A stretch of DNA of 64,000 bases from Flavobacterium sp. 9 (GCF_002754195.1 NZ_PEEU01000001.1:2914001-2978000); one strand, 5' to 3'. Positions 1 to 9,386 are shown, counted from the stretch's first letter. The notes: a model not told the origin generated them from the sequence alone. Numbers and translations: made by a program.

Positions 1-162
1 ATCAAATATTTTCAAATCGGTTGAAACTCCCATCGCAACCCCTTTCATAGCAGATACTGCTCCATCTTTCAAACCAAAATCTGATTGAAAAACCAATACG
101 TTATTTTGTGAAAAACCATTAAATGTAATAGCACACAAAAAAAGTAATAATCGTAATTTCAT
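1..162 (-). CDS. Secreted SAM hydrolase-like protein (DUF62 family), 5' part only
   Basis: Only the first 54 codons are inside the window; the gene runs off the left edge. The N-terminus is a signal peptide of about 19 residues ending in GFSQ. It is followed by VFQSDFGLKDGAVSAMKG, which resembles the start of the S-adenosyl-L-methionine hydroxide adenosyltransferase (DUF62) fold, where the Asp of SDFG lies in the active site. Characterised family members split SAM into adenosine and methionine. The signal peptide implies export to the periplasm, which is unusual for an enzyme of a cytosolic cofactor. The assignment rests on a short segment, so function is tentative. Confidence 0.7.
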   Translation of the reverse strand, partial: MKLRLLLFLCAITFNGFSQNNVLVFQSDFGLKDGAVSAMKGVAMGVSTDLKIFD

Positions 163-270
163 TTTTTCTCTTTTTAAATTTTCAGCAAAGATATTTCATA
201 AAACTTGAAAATTGACACGTTGAACTTATAAAAAACATCATTTTATAAATCGATTTTAATTATTTACAAT

Positions 271-278
271 TACATTTG
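271..278 (+). promoter_or_regulatory. Possible -7 promoter element of the TonB receptor gene
   Basis: TACATTTG matches the Bacteroidota -7 consensus TAnnTTTG. It lies about 100 nt before the receptor start codon. No clear TTG -33 element was seen at the usual distance, so this is weak. Confidence 0.35.
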
Positions 279-376
279 CATTTTATTCATAAGTCTATAT
301 AAATACTAGACAATTACTTTTCATTTCTTCCATTTGAAGAAGAATCATTACATCATATTCAAAACCAAATTCACCA

Positions 377-3031
377 ATGAGAAAAAAATTACAAATTGTG
401 CTAACCGCAATTCTCACTCTATCGAGTACTTTGTTTTTTGCACAAAATCACGAGATAAAAGGAACAATTACAAATGAAAGCGGAAATCCGTTGGAATTTG
501 CGACTGTTCTTATCAAAGGAACTCAAACTAATACGACAACCGATGCTTTAGGAAAATTTACTGTAACTGCTGCAACAAATAACCCTACGCTTATCGTATC
601 GCTATTTGGCTATCAAACGAAAGAATTGGTGGCAAAAGATCATTTTGTTGATGTACAATTGGCTTTGGAAAACAATAGTCTTGACGAAATTGTAGTTGTA
701 GGAAGTAGAAATCCTAAGAAAAGTAAACTTGAAACTGCAGTTCCTGTTGATGTTGTGAACTTGGCTAAAATCAGAAATATAACGCCACAGACTACTACAA
801 ACGATATTTTGACGTATATGATTCCGTCTTTTAATTCAAACAGACAATCTTCATCGGATGGAACGGAACATATTGATCCGGCTTCTTTGAGAGGTTTAGG
901 TCCTGATCAGGTTTTGGTTTTGGTAAATGGAAAAAGAAGACATACTACTTCATTGGTAAATTATCAAAATACGGTTGGAAACGGTTCTGTTGGTACAGAT
1001 TTAAGTGCGATTCCGGCTTCGTCAATAAAACGTATTGAAGTTTTGCGCGATGGTGCGGCAGCTCAATATGGTTCTGATGCGATTGCGGGTGTAATCAATT
1101 TGGTTTTAAAAGATAACGCGGGTCTTGAAGTGAACGCAACTTATGGTTCAACATCTCGAGATGATGGCCAGACTACAAATGTGAACTTAAACTACGGAGC
1201 GAAAATTGGAAATAAAGGTGGTTTTATCAACTTAACCGGAGAATTTAATAATCGTGAAAAGACAAATCGTTCTCAAAATAACAACCTGATTATCTTTGAT
1301 CAATCGGCACAAGGAAATTTCTTTGCTTATGATTTTGCTGAAAATCCGGCGCAATCTCGTCAAATTGATGATGATTTATTAGCTCAAAACGGGTTGAAAC
1401 GTGATGATTTCAATTTTCAGATTGGAGATGCAAAAATCAAAAACATTCAGGGATTCTTTAATACTTCTATTCCGTTAAACGATCAAATCGAATTTTATGC
1501 TTTTGGCGGCGTGAGTCACAGAAACGGAACGGGTTACGGTTTTAGACGTTTACCAAGCGAAACTGAAAATGTTGTTACTTCTATTTTCCCTTTCGGATTT
1601 CAACCGGAACTAAATTCTGTTGTAACGGATCTTTCGTCTTCTGTAGGTTTTAAATTTAAGTTTGGAGAATGGAAACTGGACGTGAGTAATACTATTGGTG
1701 AAAACAAGTTTATTTACGATGTATCGAACACAAACAACGTTTCCTTAGGTGACAATAGTCCAACAGATTTTAAGGCCGGAAATCACTCGTTTTTGCAAAA
1801 CACAGTTAATGCCGATATTTCTCGATTGTATAAAGATGTTTTTCATGGTTTGAATGTTGCTTTTGGTGGTGAATATCGTTTTGAAAAATACAAAATTGTT
1901 CCAGGCGAAGAAGCTTCATATATTGACGGCGGAGCGCAATCATTCCCTGGATTTTCTCCTTTGAATGCTGTAAACGAAAACAGAAACAGCGTTGGCGTTT
2001 ATGCTGATGTTGAAGCTGACGTTACCGAGAAATTATTAATTGGGATTGCAGGTCGCTACGAAGATTTTACTGATTTTGGAAATACTATTAACGGAAAATT
2101 ATCTGCGAGATATAAAATCTTAGACAATCTTTTTGTTCGTGGCGCTATTAGTACAGGTTTTAGAGCACCATCTTTACACCAACAATTCTTCAATAACATC
2201 GCAACAGATGTTGTTGACGGACAACTCCTAAATTCAGGTATTTTTAGAAATGACAGCCAAGTTGCTAAAGAACTGGGAATTCCTAAATTGAAAGAGGAGA
2301 CTTCAAGGAACTATAGTTTTGGTATTGTTTTTTCTCCAACAAAAAAATTACATATCACGGCTGATTATTACCATATTAGAATTGACAACAGAATTATCCT
2401 TACAGGAAATTTAGGAAATGATGCTTACGGAGAACCTGTTCCGGCGCTTCGTGATTTGTTTGCTCAATATGGCGCTCAAACGGGTCGCTTCTTTACGAAT
2501 GCAATCAACACAACTACAAACGGAGTCGATGTTGTTATTGATTATGACTTGAATGTTGGTCCGGGAAAAATGAATCTTTCGCTATTGTACAACTACAATG
2601 ATAACAAAGTTGATGATAAATTGAATAATATTCCGCCTTTGTTTATTGGTCAGGAAGATGTGTATTATGGTCCGCAGGAAAGAAGTTTGATCGAATCGAA
2701 TACGCCTAAACATAAAGGTACTTTCGCAATTAATTATAGTTTAACGAAATGGAATTTCTTATTGAGAAACACTTATTTCGGCGAAGTAATTCGTGATGGT
2801 TTCCCTTTTGGAGGAATCCAGAAACATAACGGAAAAGTGGTTACTGATTTAACTGTTGCTTATAAATTAACTCCAAAAATTCAGATTGCTTTGGGAGCAA
2901 ATAACTTATTTGATATTTTCCCGGACAAACAAATTTACGAAAACAGCTACTACGGAGTATTTAAATATGCGCCGGTTCAAATGGGAACTACCGGAGCTTA
3001 TTACTTTGGACGTATGAGTTTTACACTATAA
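377..3031 (+). CDS. TonB-dependent outer membrane receptor
   Basis: 884 residues. A signal peptide (about 1-22, ending FFAQ) is followed by a carboxypeptidase-regulatory-like beta-sandwich domain (about 26-105), a plug domain (about 115-250, with SLRGLGPDQVLVLVNGKRRH and IEVLRDGAAAQYGSDAIAGV) and a long beta-barrel ending in the aromatic-rich MSFTL. This is the standard architecture of Bacteroidota receptors that import siderophores, cobalamin or sugars with energy from TonB. No SusD partner lies next to it, which argues against a polysaccharide locus, but the substrate cannot be read from the sequence. The gene stands alone, and a good terminator follows it. Confidence 0.93.
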   Translation: MRKKLQIVLTAILTLSSTLFFAQNHEIKGTITNESGNPLEFATVLIKGTQTNTTTDALGKFTVTAATNNPTLIVSLFGYQTKELVAKDHFVDVQLALENNSLDEIVVVGSRNPKKSKLETAVPVDVVNLAKIRNITPQTTTNDILTYMIPSFNSNRQSSSDGTEHIDPASLRGLGPDQVLVLVNGKRRHTTSLVNYQNTVGNGSVGTDLSAIPASSIKRIEVLRDGAAAQYGSDAIAGVINLVLKDNAGLEVNATYGSTSRDDGQTTNVNLNYGAKIGNKGGFINLTGEFNNREKTNRSQNNNLIIFDQSAQGNFFAYDFAENPAQSRQIDDDLLAQNGLKRDDFNFQIGDAKIKNIQGFFNTSIPLNDQIEFYAFGGVSHRNGTGYGFRRLPSETENVVTSIFPFGFQPELNSVVTDLSSSVGFKFKFGEWKLDVSNTIGENKFIYDVSNTNNVSLGDNSPTDFKAGNHSFLQNTVNADISRLYKDVFHGLNVAFGGEYRFEKYKIVPGEEASYIDGGAQSFPGFSPLNAVNENRNSVGVYADVEADVTEKLLIGIAGRYEDFTDFGNTINGKLSARYKILDNLFVRGAISTGFRAPSLHQQFFNNIATDVVDGQLLNSGIFRNDSQVAKELGIPKLKEETSRNYSFGIVFSPTKKLHITADYYHIRIDNRIILTGNLGNDAYGEPVPALRDLFAQYGAQTGRFFTNAINTTTNGVDVVIDYDLNVGPGKMNLSLLYNYNDNKVDDKLNNIPPLFIGQEDVYYGPQERSLIESNTPKHKGTFAINYSLTKWNFLLRNTYFGEVIRDGFPFGGIQKHNGKVVTDLTVAYKLTPKIQIALGANNLFDIFPDKQIYENSYYGVFKYAPVQMGTTGAYYFGRMSFTL

Positions 3032-3036
3032 TATTT

Positions 3037-3118
3037 AACCGCAAAGCGCGCAAAGTTATACGCTAAGTTCGCTGGTAAATTTCTCGCAAAGTCGCAGAGA
3101 CGCAAAGTTTTTCATATA
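3037..3118. repeat. Intergenic CGCAAAG-type repeat
   Basis: The segment begins AACCGCAAAGCGCGCAAAG and continues with CTCGCAAAGTCGCAGAGAC. It belongs to the same word-like repeat family as 9477-9579, 35156-35252 and 56466-56716. It lies directly after the receptor gene, so it may form part of the 3' untranslated region. Confidence 0.6.
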
Positions 3119-3123
3119 TGACG

Positions 3124-3152
3124 AAACCGCCTTAATGGGCGGTTTTTGTTTT
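3124..3152 (+). terminator. Rho-independent terminator after the TonB receptor
   Basis: AAACCGCC and GGCGGTTT form an 8-bp stem with a 6-nt loop, followed by a T-rich run on the plus strand. Confidence 0.8.
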
Positions 3153-3159
3153 TAATAGC

Positions 3160-3460
3160 ATCATAAACTAAGAAAAAATCTGTGTAAATCTGCGTTTTCG
3201 CAAAGCGAATCTGCATCATCCGCGTTCCTTTCAACAATTTACTTTGTAGAAGTTCGCTAGTAAATTTCTCGCAAAGACGCGAAGTCTCAAAGGTTTTGTC
3301 ATTTCGACCGGAGGGAGAAATCACACAAGAAACTCCGCAATAGTCGACGCCAATCTTTGTAGATTTACTAGTGTGATTTCTCGTTCCTCGAAATGACAAA
3401 CTAGACGACTAATCATTGACTTTAAATAAAAAACCTTTGTGACTTCGTGTCTTTGCGAGA
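3160..3460. repeat. Intergenic repeat block between convergent genes
   Basis: This non-coding stretch contains a TTTTCGCAAAGCGAATCTGC unit (about 3192-3212) like that at 56.5-56.7 kb. It also holds a 100-bp inverted repeat at 3297-3398, whose arms run TGTCATTTCGACCGGAGGGA and TTCCTCGAAATGACA, and a final CTTTGCGAGATT unit (about 3451). A 95-codon open frame on the minus strand (3112-3399) is a by-product of the repeats and does not look like a gene. Confidence 0.6.
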
Positions 3461-3471
3461 TTATAACTTCA

Positions 3472-3498
3472 TAAAAAAGCCTCGCAAATTGCGAGGCT
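3472..3498 (-). terminator. Terminator of the M4 protease gene
   Basis: A nearly perfect palindrome, AGCCTCGC with GCGAGGCT, is followed on the minus strand by TTTTTT. It lies 27 nt beyond the protease stop codon. Confidence 0.85.
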
Positions 3499-3524
3499 CT
3501 TCATTTTTACTAATTTCAATCTAA

Positions 3525-6308
3525 TTACTTCTTAACAAATTTCTTAACGATTCTTTTGTCACCTTTATTCAATTCGATGATATAAATCCCAGTACTCAAG
3601 TTGCTTACATCAACAAGATTTCCAGAAAGTTGACCAGTTTTTAATTGCTGACCTAATGTATTTATGATTCTAAATGAATAACCTTCGCTATTTGCAAACG
3701 AAACATTCAATTCACCTCCAACCGGATTTGGATATAAAGCAAAACTTGAAGTTTCAACTGTTTCCACTAATCCTGCAGCAATATCTTCACTTGCAATTGC
3801 GCCTGAAGCAGTTATGTTTATAGTATAATCTTCTACTTGGCCATAAGAGAAAGATTCACAAGATGTTGGAATTGCATTGTATTTCATCGAAACTCTAAGT
3901 CTTGTTGTTCCAAGAGTTGCAGTTGCAGGAATCGTAATTGATCCTGTTGCTGTTGAAGCTGTTGAAGCTGCTTTTGTATAAACAGTTTCGCCTGAATCTG
4001 AAAAATCACCATCTTGATTGTAGTCAATAAAAACAGCATATCCTTCGCTGTAAACAGATGAAGTCCATGTTGGCGTAATTGTTATTGTATATGCAGTTCC
4101 TCTTGCTGCATTTGTAGAAGTAGCTGTAAAATCTTCATATCCAGTTGTTGCTGTAGAAGTTTTATTGATAGTTCCAAAAACAACTTTAGAGATTCTCTCG
4201 TCTGTAGCACTATTTCCTTTTGATGTACAATAAGTAACTGAAGCAGCAGTTGTTGTAACATTTACAGCATTACTTGCTGCTGAAACATTTCCTGCGGCAT
4301 CTTTGGCTTTAACTGTAAAAGTATAAGCTGTCAAAGCTGTTAATCCCGTTACGGTATAACTTGTTGTTGTAGAAGAACCTTTTAGAGTTGCTCCTTGGTA
4401 AATATCATATCCGGTTACAGCTACATTATCTGTAGAAGCTGTCCAAGTCAAATTAGTACTTGATCCTGTTGTTCCAGCTGCAGCAAGAGCTGTTGGAGCA
4501 CTTGGAGCAACTGTATCTGTAGATCCTGAATATGCAGCTCCAACTCCTACTGCATAAAATGCATTTGTTGTTGCGATAACTTCTGCAGAACCTGCACCGT
4601 ACAAGTCAATAGCCGATTGGATTCCTGAAGTTCTTGCATTTGCATAAGTAGAGTTCGAAGTTAAATACACACTTTCTAAACGGAAAGCAATTTTTGCTGC
4701 TTTGTCAATTGTGATTCCTGTTACGTTATACGCGTTTCCAATATCATTTGTTCCTGATTTACCTACAGACAAAATATAAAACCAGTGATTTAATACGCCA
4801 GAGTTGGTATGAACACCACATTGGTCATTGTTATTTGTTGGTGTACAGTTTACGTTTACCCAATAAGTTCCGCCATAAGTGTCCGGCTGTCCTTCAGAAT
4901 TTGGATCGCTCATTGAACGTAAAGCTAAATGCCCGCTTCTTCTTTCGATATCTTCCCCTACTAACCAAGTCGATTTTGTTGGCGCAGCGCGATATTCGAT
5001 ACAAGCTCCCCAAATATCAGAGAATGCTTCGTTCATCGCTCCGGATTCTTTTTGATAAGCCAAATTTGCAGTATATGTACAAACCGCATGACCAATTTCG
5101 TGACCCGCAACATCAAGTGCTGTTAAGATATCAAATCCTCCTGTTCCTGTTCCGTCACCGTAAGTCATAACACTTCCGTTCCAGAATGCGTTATTATTAT
5201 CCGGATATCCTGCTGCCACTAAGTTATAATGCACATAACTTTTGATTTTTGCTCCGGCATTGTCATAACTGTTTCTTCCGTGTACAGCTGACCAATAATC
5301 ATAAGTCATTTCAGCTCCCCAATGTGCATCAAGCGCTCCATTATCTTTGTTTGTATTATTATACTCTGCTGCTGTCCAGTTATTATCTGCATCCGTAAAG
5401 TTTGTTGTTGGATAAGTCGCTGTTTTTGCCGAATTGTAAGTTTGAACTCCATTTCCGCGAGTACCATCAGATAAAATATACGAAGATCCGCTTAAAGTTG
5501 TCTGGATAGTTTGAGTTCCGCTATAACGAGTCGCAGCATTTGCAGCAACAATTGCCATTTTTGAAGTAGCGTTTTTGTTTTGTTCTTTGGCTGCAGCCGA
5601 AATAAATCTTCCATGGCTATTTTCGCCCAAATGTTTTATTGTTGCATTATAAAACAAAGCTTCTCCGGTTTGAGCATCGATATAAAGATCTCCACGACTC
5701 AATGGTTTTGTGGCATAAATATCAAACTTATAGGCTAAGCGAACTTTATCGGTTTTTCTTTCCTTTCCCTGGTCATCCATTGACGGAAGTAAAACAAGTT
5801 CACCTTTTGGTTTTTTATAGTCCATTGCGGCAGCATCTGCAGGAGTTTCCCATAAATACTGTTTTGCTCCTGTGTAGGCAATCGCTTTGTCAAAAGCTGC
5901 CTGACTTGACAATTTTGGCGTTGTTTTGACATTTTCGAGTGCATAAAACTCTCCATTCATCGAAACTACTTTTCCGCCTTTGGAGTGAATCGTATAATTC
6001 GCAAATTCTACTTTAACTCCTTGTTCATACAATTGAAACTTTTCATGCGTAAAACCTTCTTTGTCTGATTCTTTTTTAACCTTAGAAAAAGACTGATTCT
6101 CTTTTAATCCTAATTGTTCCTTGAAAACAGTATTATAATCTGTTTCCTTGTAACTGGATTTTTCACTAAATGTGATTAAACTTGGCTGTCCGTTTTCAGA
6201 CACACTTTTCTGACTTACTCTTTTGTCGGTATTCTGTGCAAATCCTGATAGCGAAAATGTAAGAATAACAACTGTTCCGGCCATAATTTTTGGTAATTTT
6301 CTTTCCAT
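3525..6308 (-). CDS. Secreted M4 (thermolysin-like) metalloprotease with T9SS sorting domain
   Basis: 927 residues. A signal peptide (about 1-24) is followed by an FTP/PepSY-type propeptide (about 45-215) and the peptidase M4 catalytic domain (about 235-585). The zinc motif is HEIGH at residues 403-407, and the downstream Glu ligand lies in GAMNEAFSDIWG. A fibronectin type III domain (about 598-685) and a GEVED domain (about 690-830) follow. The last 70 or so residues start FALYPNP and end VKKFVKK, which is a type A C-terminal signal for the type IX secretion system. The enzyme is therefore probably released or anchored at the cell surface and digests proteins outside the cell. The gene is monocistronic, and its own terminator lies at 3472-3498. 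Confidence 0.95.
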   Translation of the reverse strand: MERKLPKIMAGTVVILTFSLSGFAQNTDKRVSQKSVSENGQPSLITFSEKSSYKETDYNTVFKEQLGLKENQSFSKVKKESDKEGFTHEKFQLYEQGVKVEFANYTIHSKGGKVVSMNGEFYALENVKTTPKLSSQAAFDKAIAYTGAKQYLWETPADAAAMDYKKPKGELVLLPSMDDQGKERKTDKVRLAYKFDIYATKPLSRGDLYIDAQTGEALFYNATIKHLGENSHGRFISAAAKEQNKNATSKMAIVAANAATRYSGTQTIQTTLSGSSYILSDGTRGNGVQTYNSAKTATYPTTNFTDADNNWTAAEYNNTNKDNGALDAHWGAEMTYDYWSAVHGRNSYDNAGAKIKSYVHYNLVAAGYPDNNNAFWNGSVMTYGDGTGTGGFDILTALDVAGHEIGHAVCTYTANLAYQKESGAMNEAFSDIWGACIEYRAAPTKSTWLVGEDIERRSGHLALRSMSDPNSEGQPDTYGGTYWVNVNCTPTNNNDQCGVHTNSGVLNHWFYILSVGKSGTNDIGNAYNVTGITIDKAAKIAFRLESVYLTSNSTYANARTSGIQSAIDLYGAGSAEVIATTNAFYAVGVGAAYSGSTDTVAPSAPTALAAAGTTGSSTNLTWTASTDNVAVTGYDIYQGATLKGSSTTTSYTVTGLTALTAYTFTVKAKDAAGNVSAASNAVNVTTTAASVTYCTSKGNSATDERISKVVFGTINKTSTATTGYEDFTATSTNAARGTAYTITITPTWTSSVYSEGYAVFIDYNQDGDFSDSGETVYTKAASTASTATGSITIPATATLGTTRLRVSMKYNAIPTSCESFSYGQVEDYTINITASGAIASEDIAAGLVETVETSSFALYPNPVGGELNVSFANSEGYSFRIINTLGQQLKTGQLSGNLVDVSNLSTGIYIIELNKGDKRIVKKFVKK

Positions 6309-6613
6309 AATAAATGTGGTATTTTAGTTTGGTTAAATGGATTACAAACAAAATATTTAATGTAAGTAAATACTTTATTTCGAGATAAAAGTATTTTATT
6401 TCTGTTAGATAATCGATGAAATTTACCTTTAATCGATAAAATACAACATCTTTTACCTAAAATTCACATTTATTTAACAAACCATGAAGATTTCACAAAA
6501 AGAAAGGCTTAAAATTGATTATTCTATTGATTTATAATATATTATACGGTAAAAAACCGCGGAGATCCCAATTTTACTGGGAAAAAGAACTTCTTCATTT
6601 TTTAATTTTTTCT
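6309..6613. other. Intergenic region upstream of the protease, no gene seen
   Basis: This AT-rich stretch must hold the protease promoter (minus strand). A weak inverted repeat, TCCCA with TGGGA (about 6566-6583), was seen. No open frame with coding character was found on either strand. Confidence 0.5.
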
Positions 6614-6648
6614 TACAAAAAAAGACCAGCCTTTTAAAAGCTGGTCTT
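6614..6648 (-). terminator. Terminator of scoB
   Basis: AAGACCAGC pairs with GCTGGTCTT around an 8-9 nt loop, and a run of T follows on the minus strand. It lies just beyond the scoB stop codon. Confidence 0.85.
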
Positions 6649-6674
6649 CGCGAATTTTTGTAAGAAATAAAACT

Positions 6675-7331
6675 TTATCTAATATCCATTTCCGGAATAT
6701 CACCTTCAATAATTAATTCAGCTTCTGTTGATGCAATAATATGCTCAACAGAAATACCTGGCGCTCGTTCTAAAAGTTTAAAACCTTTCTCAGTCACTTC
6801 CAAAACCGCAAGCTCCGTTACAACCTTTTTTACGCAACCTACGCCTGTTAATGGCAAAGTACACTTTTTTAGTATTTTAGATTCGCCTGATTTATTTACG
6901 TGCATCATTGCAACGATAATATTTTCGGCGGAAGCCACTAAATCCATAGCGCCTCCCATTCCTTTTACCATTTTTCCCGGAATCTTCCAGTTTGCAATAT
7001 CACCATTTTCTGAAACTTCCATTGCTCCCAGAATAGTTAAATCTACTTTTTGACTGCGAATCATTCCAAAACTAAAAGCAGAATCAAAGAAACTCGCTCC
7101 CGGCAATGTTGTAATGGTTTGTTTTCCAGCGTTGATAATATCGGCGTCTTCTTCTCCGGCAAAAGGAAATGGTCCCATTCCCAGAACACCGTTTTCACTT
7201 TGAAATTCAACCGCAATATCTTCTCTCACATAATTGGCAACCAACGTCGGAATCCCAATTCCAAGATTCACGAAATATCTATCTTTTACTTCTTTTGCAA
7301 TTCGTTTTGCAATATCTTCTTTTGTTAACAT
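6675..7331 (-). CDS. scoB: 3-oxoacid CoA-transferase subunit B
   Basis: 218 residues, the normal length for the beta subunit of a family I CoA-transferase. The conserved SENGVLG motif carries the catalytic Glu at residue 46, which forms the gamma-glutamyl-CoA intermediate. The N-terminal LGIGIPT loop is also typical. With ScoA it moves CoA between succinyl-CoA and acetoacetate in ketone-body and short-chain acid metabolism in the cytosol. Its partner subunit lies 1.35 kb upstream in the same orientation rather than directly adjacent, with a beta-lactamase gene in between. Confidence 0.93.
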   Translation of the reverse strand: MLTKEDIAKRIAKEVKDRYFVNLGIGIPTLVANYVREDIAVEFQSENGVLGMGPFPFAGEEDADIINAGKQTITTLPGASFFDSAFSFGMIRSQKVDLTILGAMEVSENGDIANWKIPGKMVKGMGGAMDLVASAENIIVAMMHVNKSGESKILKKCTLPLTGVGCVKKVVTELAVLEVTEKGFKLLERAPGISVEHIIASTEAELIIEGDIPEMDIR

Positions 7332-7345
7332 ATCTTTATTTAATT

Positions 7346-7429
7346 TGTTAATGAGGAAATTAGATAATTAGATAATGTCTTTTGTGACGCAATCCAATTA
7401 ATTATCTAATTATCACATTTTCTAATTAT
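7346..7429. repeat. ATTAGATAAT repeat block
   Basis: The block holds AAATTAGATAATTAGATAAT and, inverted, ATTATCTAATTATC and TAATTATCTAATT. The same motif recurs at about 8362-8390 and 8651-8687, so copies lie on both sides of the beta-lactamase gene. Confidence 0.6.
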
Positions 7430-8326
7430 CTAATTCGTTTTTTCATTTTTAGTGAAATAATTCCAAGTCGCTCTCGCTATATCAGCAATTATCTTCTCTG
7501 TATCTTCTTTGCTTTCTGTGATGTTTTTTAAAAACACAGAAATTATAAAATGTTTTCCGTTTGGGAGTTTTACAATTCCGATATCGTTCATTGCAACTCT
7601 TAAATTAGCGTCATTTGTTCCCGAAATTCCTGTTCTGTGGGCTAATTCAGTATTTTCTGGAAGTCCCGCTTTCAACCACGTAAGTCCTCTTGAAGTTTCT
7701 ACCATTATCTGATACAAATACTTTGTTGTGGCTTCTTTTAGAATTTCTCCTTTATAGAATTTTTCTAATAACTGAGTTGCCGCCAACGGAGTCGTTGTAT
7801 TGATATAAAGATTCTTCCAGTTTTTCATTTGTTCTTCGTTGACTTTAATAACGAAGTCTTTTATTCCTTGCTTATTGATAAATTTCTGCACCACTTTTGT
7901 GCCGCCAACTAAATCAATAAGTATATCACATCCGTTATTATCGCTATGTGAAACGGTATATCTCAATATTTTATCCAAAGTCAACTTCACATTTCCATCC
8001 GGATAATCTTCCTTCATCGGACTCCAGGTATCTTCATGCAAATCTCTCTTTTTAACGAAAATCTCCTGTGTCAATGAAAGCTTGCCTTCATCAACCAAAT
8101 TCAAAACAGCCAACGCAATATGAAATTTAAAAACACTCATCAAAGGAGCTTTTAAGTTTCCGTTAATACTTAAAGTATCTTTATCTTCAATGCTTTTTAT
8201 AGATATTCCGACTGTCGCATTTTTACTTGCAATAATCTGATTCAATTGTTGCCGAAGTTCATTTGTTGTTTGAGCAAACATCTGAAAAGACAGAAACGAA
8301 AACAGAATTACAGAGAATCTCTTCAT
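7430..8326 (-). CDS. Class A beta-lactamase (PER/VEB-like branch)
   Basis: 298 residues with a signal peptide (about 1-19, ending MFAQ). The serine beta-lactamase motifs are in order: S64-V-F-K67 (nucleophile and general base), S128-D-N130 in SHSDNNG, a Glu pair at 164-165 in the NEEQM omega-loop segment, and R231-T-G233 where most class A enzymes have KTG. The omega-loop form and the ALAVLNLVDEGKLSL helix resemble the Bacteroidota-related VEB/PER subgroup (from memory of the family). It is expected to hydrolyse beta-lactams in the periplasm. It sits between scoA and scoB in the same orientation, flanked by repeats. No LysR-type regulator is adjacent. Spectrum cannot be inferred. Confidence 0.9.
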   Translation of the reverse strand: MKRFSVILFSFLSFQMFAQTTNELRQQLNQIIASKNATVGISIKSIEDKDTLSINGNLKAPLMSVFKFHIALAVLNLVDEGKLSLTQEIFVKKRDLHEDTWSPMKEDYPDGNVKLTLDKILRYTVSHSDNNGCDILIDLVGGTKVVQKFINKQGIKDFVIKVNEEQMKNWKNLYINTTTPLAATQLLEKFYKGEILKEATTKYLYQIMVETSRGLTWLKAGLPENTELAHRTGISGTNDANLRVAMNDIGIVKLPNGKHFIISVFLKNITESKEDTEKIIADIARATWNYFTKNEKTN

Positions 8327-8684
8327 TTAGTATGGTTTTTAAGGTTCTTATTTAATTAGAAAATGTGTCAATGAGAAAATTAGATAATTCTTTACTTTAT
8401 GTAATTGATTATAATAACTTAATTATCAAATCGCAATAAATTATTTTTATCTTGAAAAACATTCAAATTAACCAATTTGAAATTACGTAATATTTCACTT
8501 TATATAATACATTATAATAAATTGATTTACAATTATTTTTATAAAAACAAATATTTTAACGCAACATCGTTGCTTTTGTATTTAATAATCAATTTTACAA
8601 AAGATTTCAATGATAAAATTGAACAATATGCACAATCTAAACAATTGCTTCATTATCTAATTGACAAATTATCTCATTATCTAA
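8327..8684. repeat. AT-rich spacer with ATTAGATAAT repeats
   Basis: This 358-bp spacer lies between scoA and the beta-lactamase gene. Repeat units are seen at about 8362-8390 (GTGTCAATGAGAAAATTAGA) and 8651-8687 (inverted ATTATCTAATTGACAAATTA). A 94-codon open frame on the plus strand (8477-8761) is very rich in Asn, Lys, Ile and Tyr and runs antisense into scoA, so it is not considered a gene. Confidence 0.55.
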
Positions 8685-9386
8685 TTAAACCCTCTGTCTT
8701 ACGGTTCTTTGCTCGATTCTCTTCTCAAATTTTTCTCCTTGAAAAATACGTTGTACCATAATTCCCGGAATATGTATTTGATTTGGATCTAATGTTCCAA
8801 CCGGAACCAATTCTTCAACTTCGGCAATTGTGATTTTTGCAGCGCCTGCCATACATGCGTTAAAATTTCTTGCCGTCCCTTTAAAGATAAGATTTCCGGC
8901 TTCGTCACCTTTCCATGCTTTTACAATGGCAAACTCCGCTTTGAAGGCTTGTTCCATGATATGCATCTTTCCGTTGAATTCACGAACTTCTTTTCCTTCT
9001 GCAACTTCTGTTCCATAACCTGCAGGTGTGAAGAAAGCTGGAATTCCGGCTTGTGCAGCACGACAGCGCTCCGCTAAGGTTCCTTGTGGAGTTAATTCGA
9101 CCTCAAGTTCACCCGAAAGCATTTGACGCTCGAATTCGGCGTTTTCGCCAACATAAGACGAAATCATTTTTTTGACTTGTTTTTTCTGCAAAAGCAATCC
9201 TAAACCAAAATCATCAACTCCCGCATTATTTGAAATACAGGTTAAATCTGAAATTGAAGTATTTACTAATGCTGCAATGGTATTTTCAGGAATTCCGCAT
9301 AAACCAAAACCACCAAACATGATGGTCATTCCGCTTTCGATTCCTTCTATAGCGTCCTGAACGTTATTTACTTTTTTTGTAATCAT
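8685..9386 (-). CDS. scoA: 3-oxoacid CoA-transferase subunit A
   Basis: 233 residues, the usual length of the alpha subunit. The CoA-transferase signature [11 protein letters not shown] is at residues 25-35, and SNNAG and GKEVREFNG are further family motifs. It pairs with ScoB (6675-7331) to make the succinyl-CoA:acetoacetate type transferase. The two genes normally touch or overlap. Here scoA ends inside an ATTAGATAAT repeat, and a beta-lactamase gene follows before scoB. The C-terminus ([12 protein letters not shown]) looks complete, so the insertion did not truncate it. Confidence 0.93.
   Translation of the reverse strand: MITKKVNNVQDAIEGIESGMTIMFGGFGLCGIPENTIAALVNTSISDLTCISNNAGVDDFGLGLLLQKKQVKKMISSYVGENAEFERQMLSGELEVELTPQGTLAERCRAAQAGIPAFFTPAGYGTEVAEGKEVREFNGKMHIMEQAFKAEFAIVKAWKGDEAGNLIFKGTARNFNACMAGAAKITIAEVEELVPVGTLDPNQIHIPGIMVQRIFQGEKFEKRIEQRTVRQRV

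Noticed and set aside
3112..3399. 95-codon open frame on the minus strand
   Set aside because: It lies wholly within intergenic inverted repeats and has no domain or start signal; the repeat explains the open frame.
4748..5170. 140-codon open frame antisense to the M4 protease
   Set aside because: It is fully covered by a gene with clear domains on the other strand, and its composition (rich in Tyr, Leu and Arg) is that of a shadow frame.
8477..8761. 94-codon open frame between the beta-lactamase and scoA
   Set aside because: Extreme Asn/Tyr/Ile/Lys composition, overlap with scoA in antisense and repeat content argue against coding.
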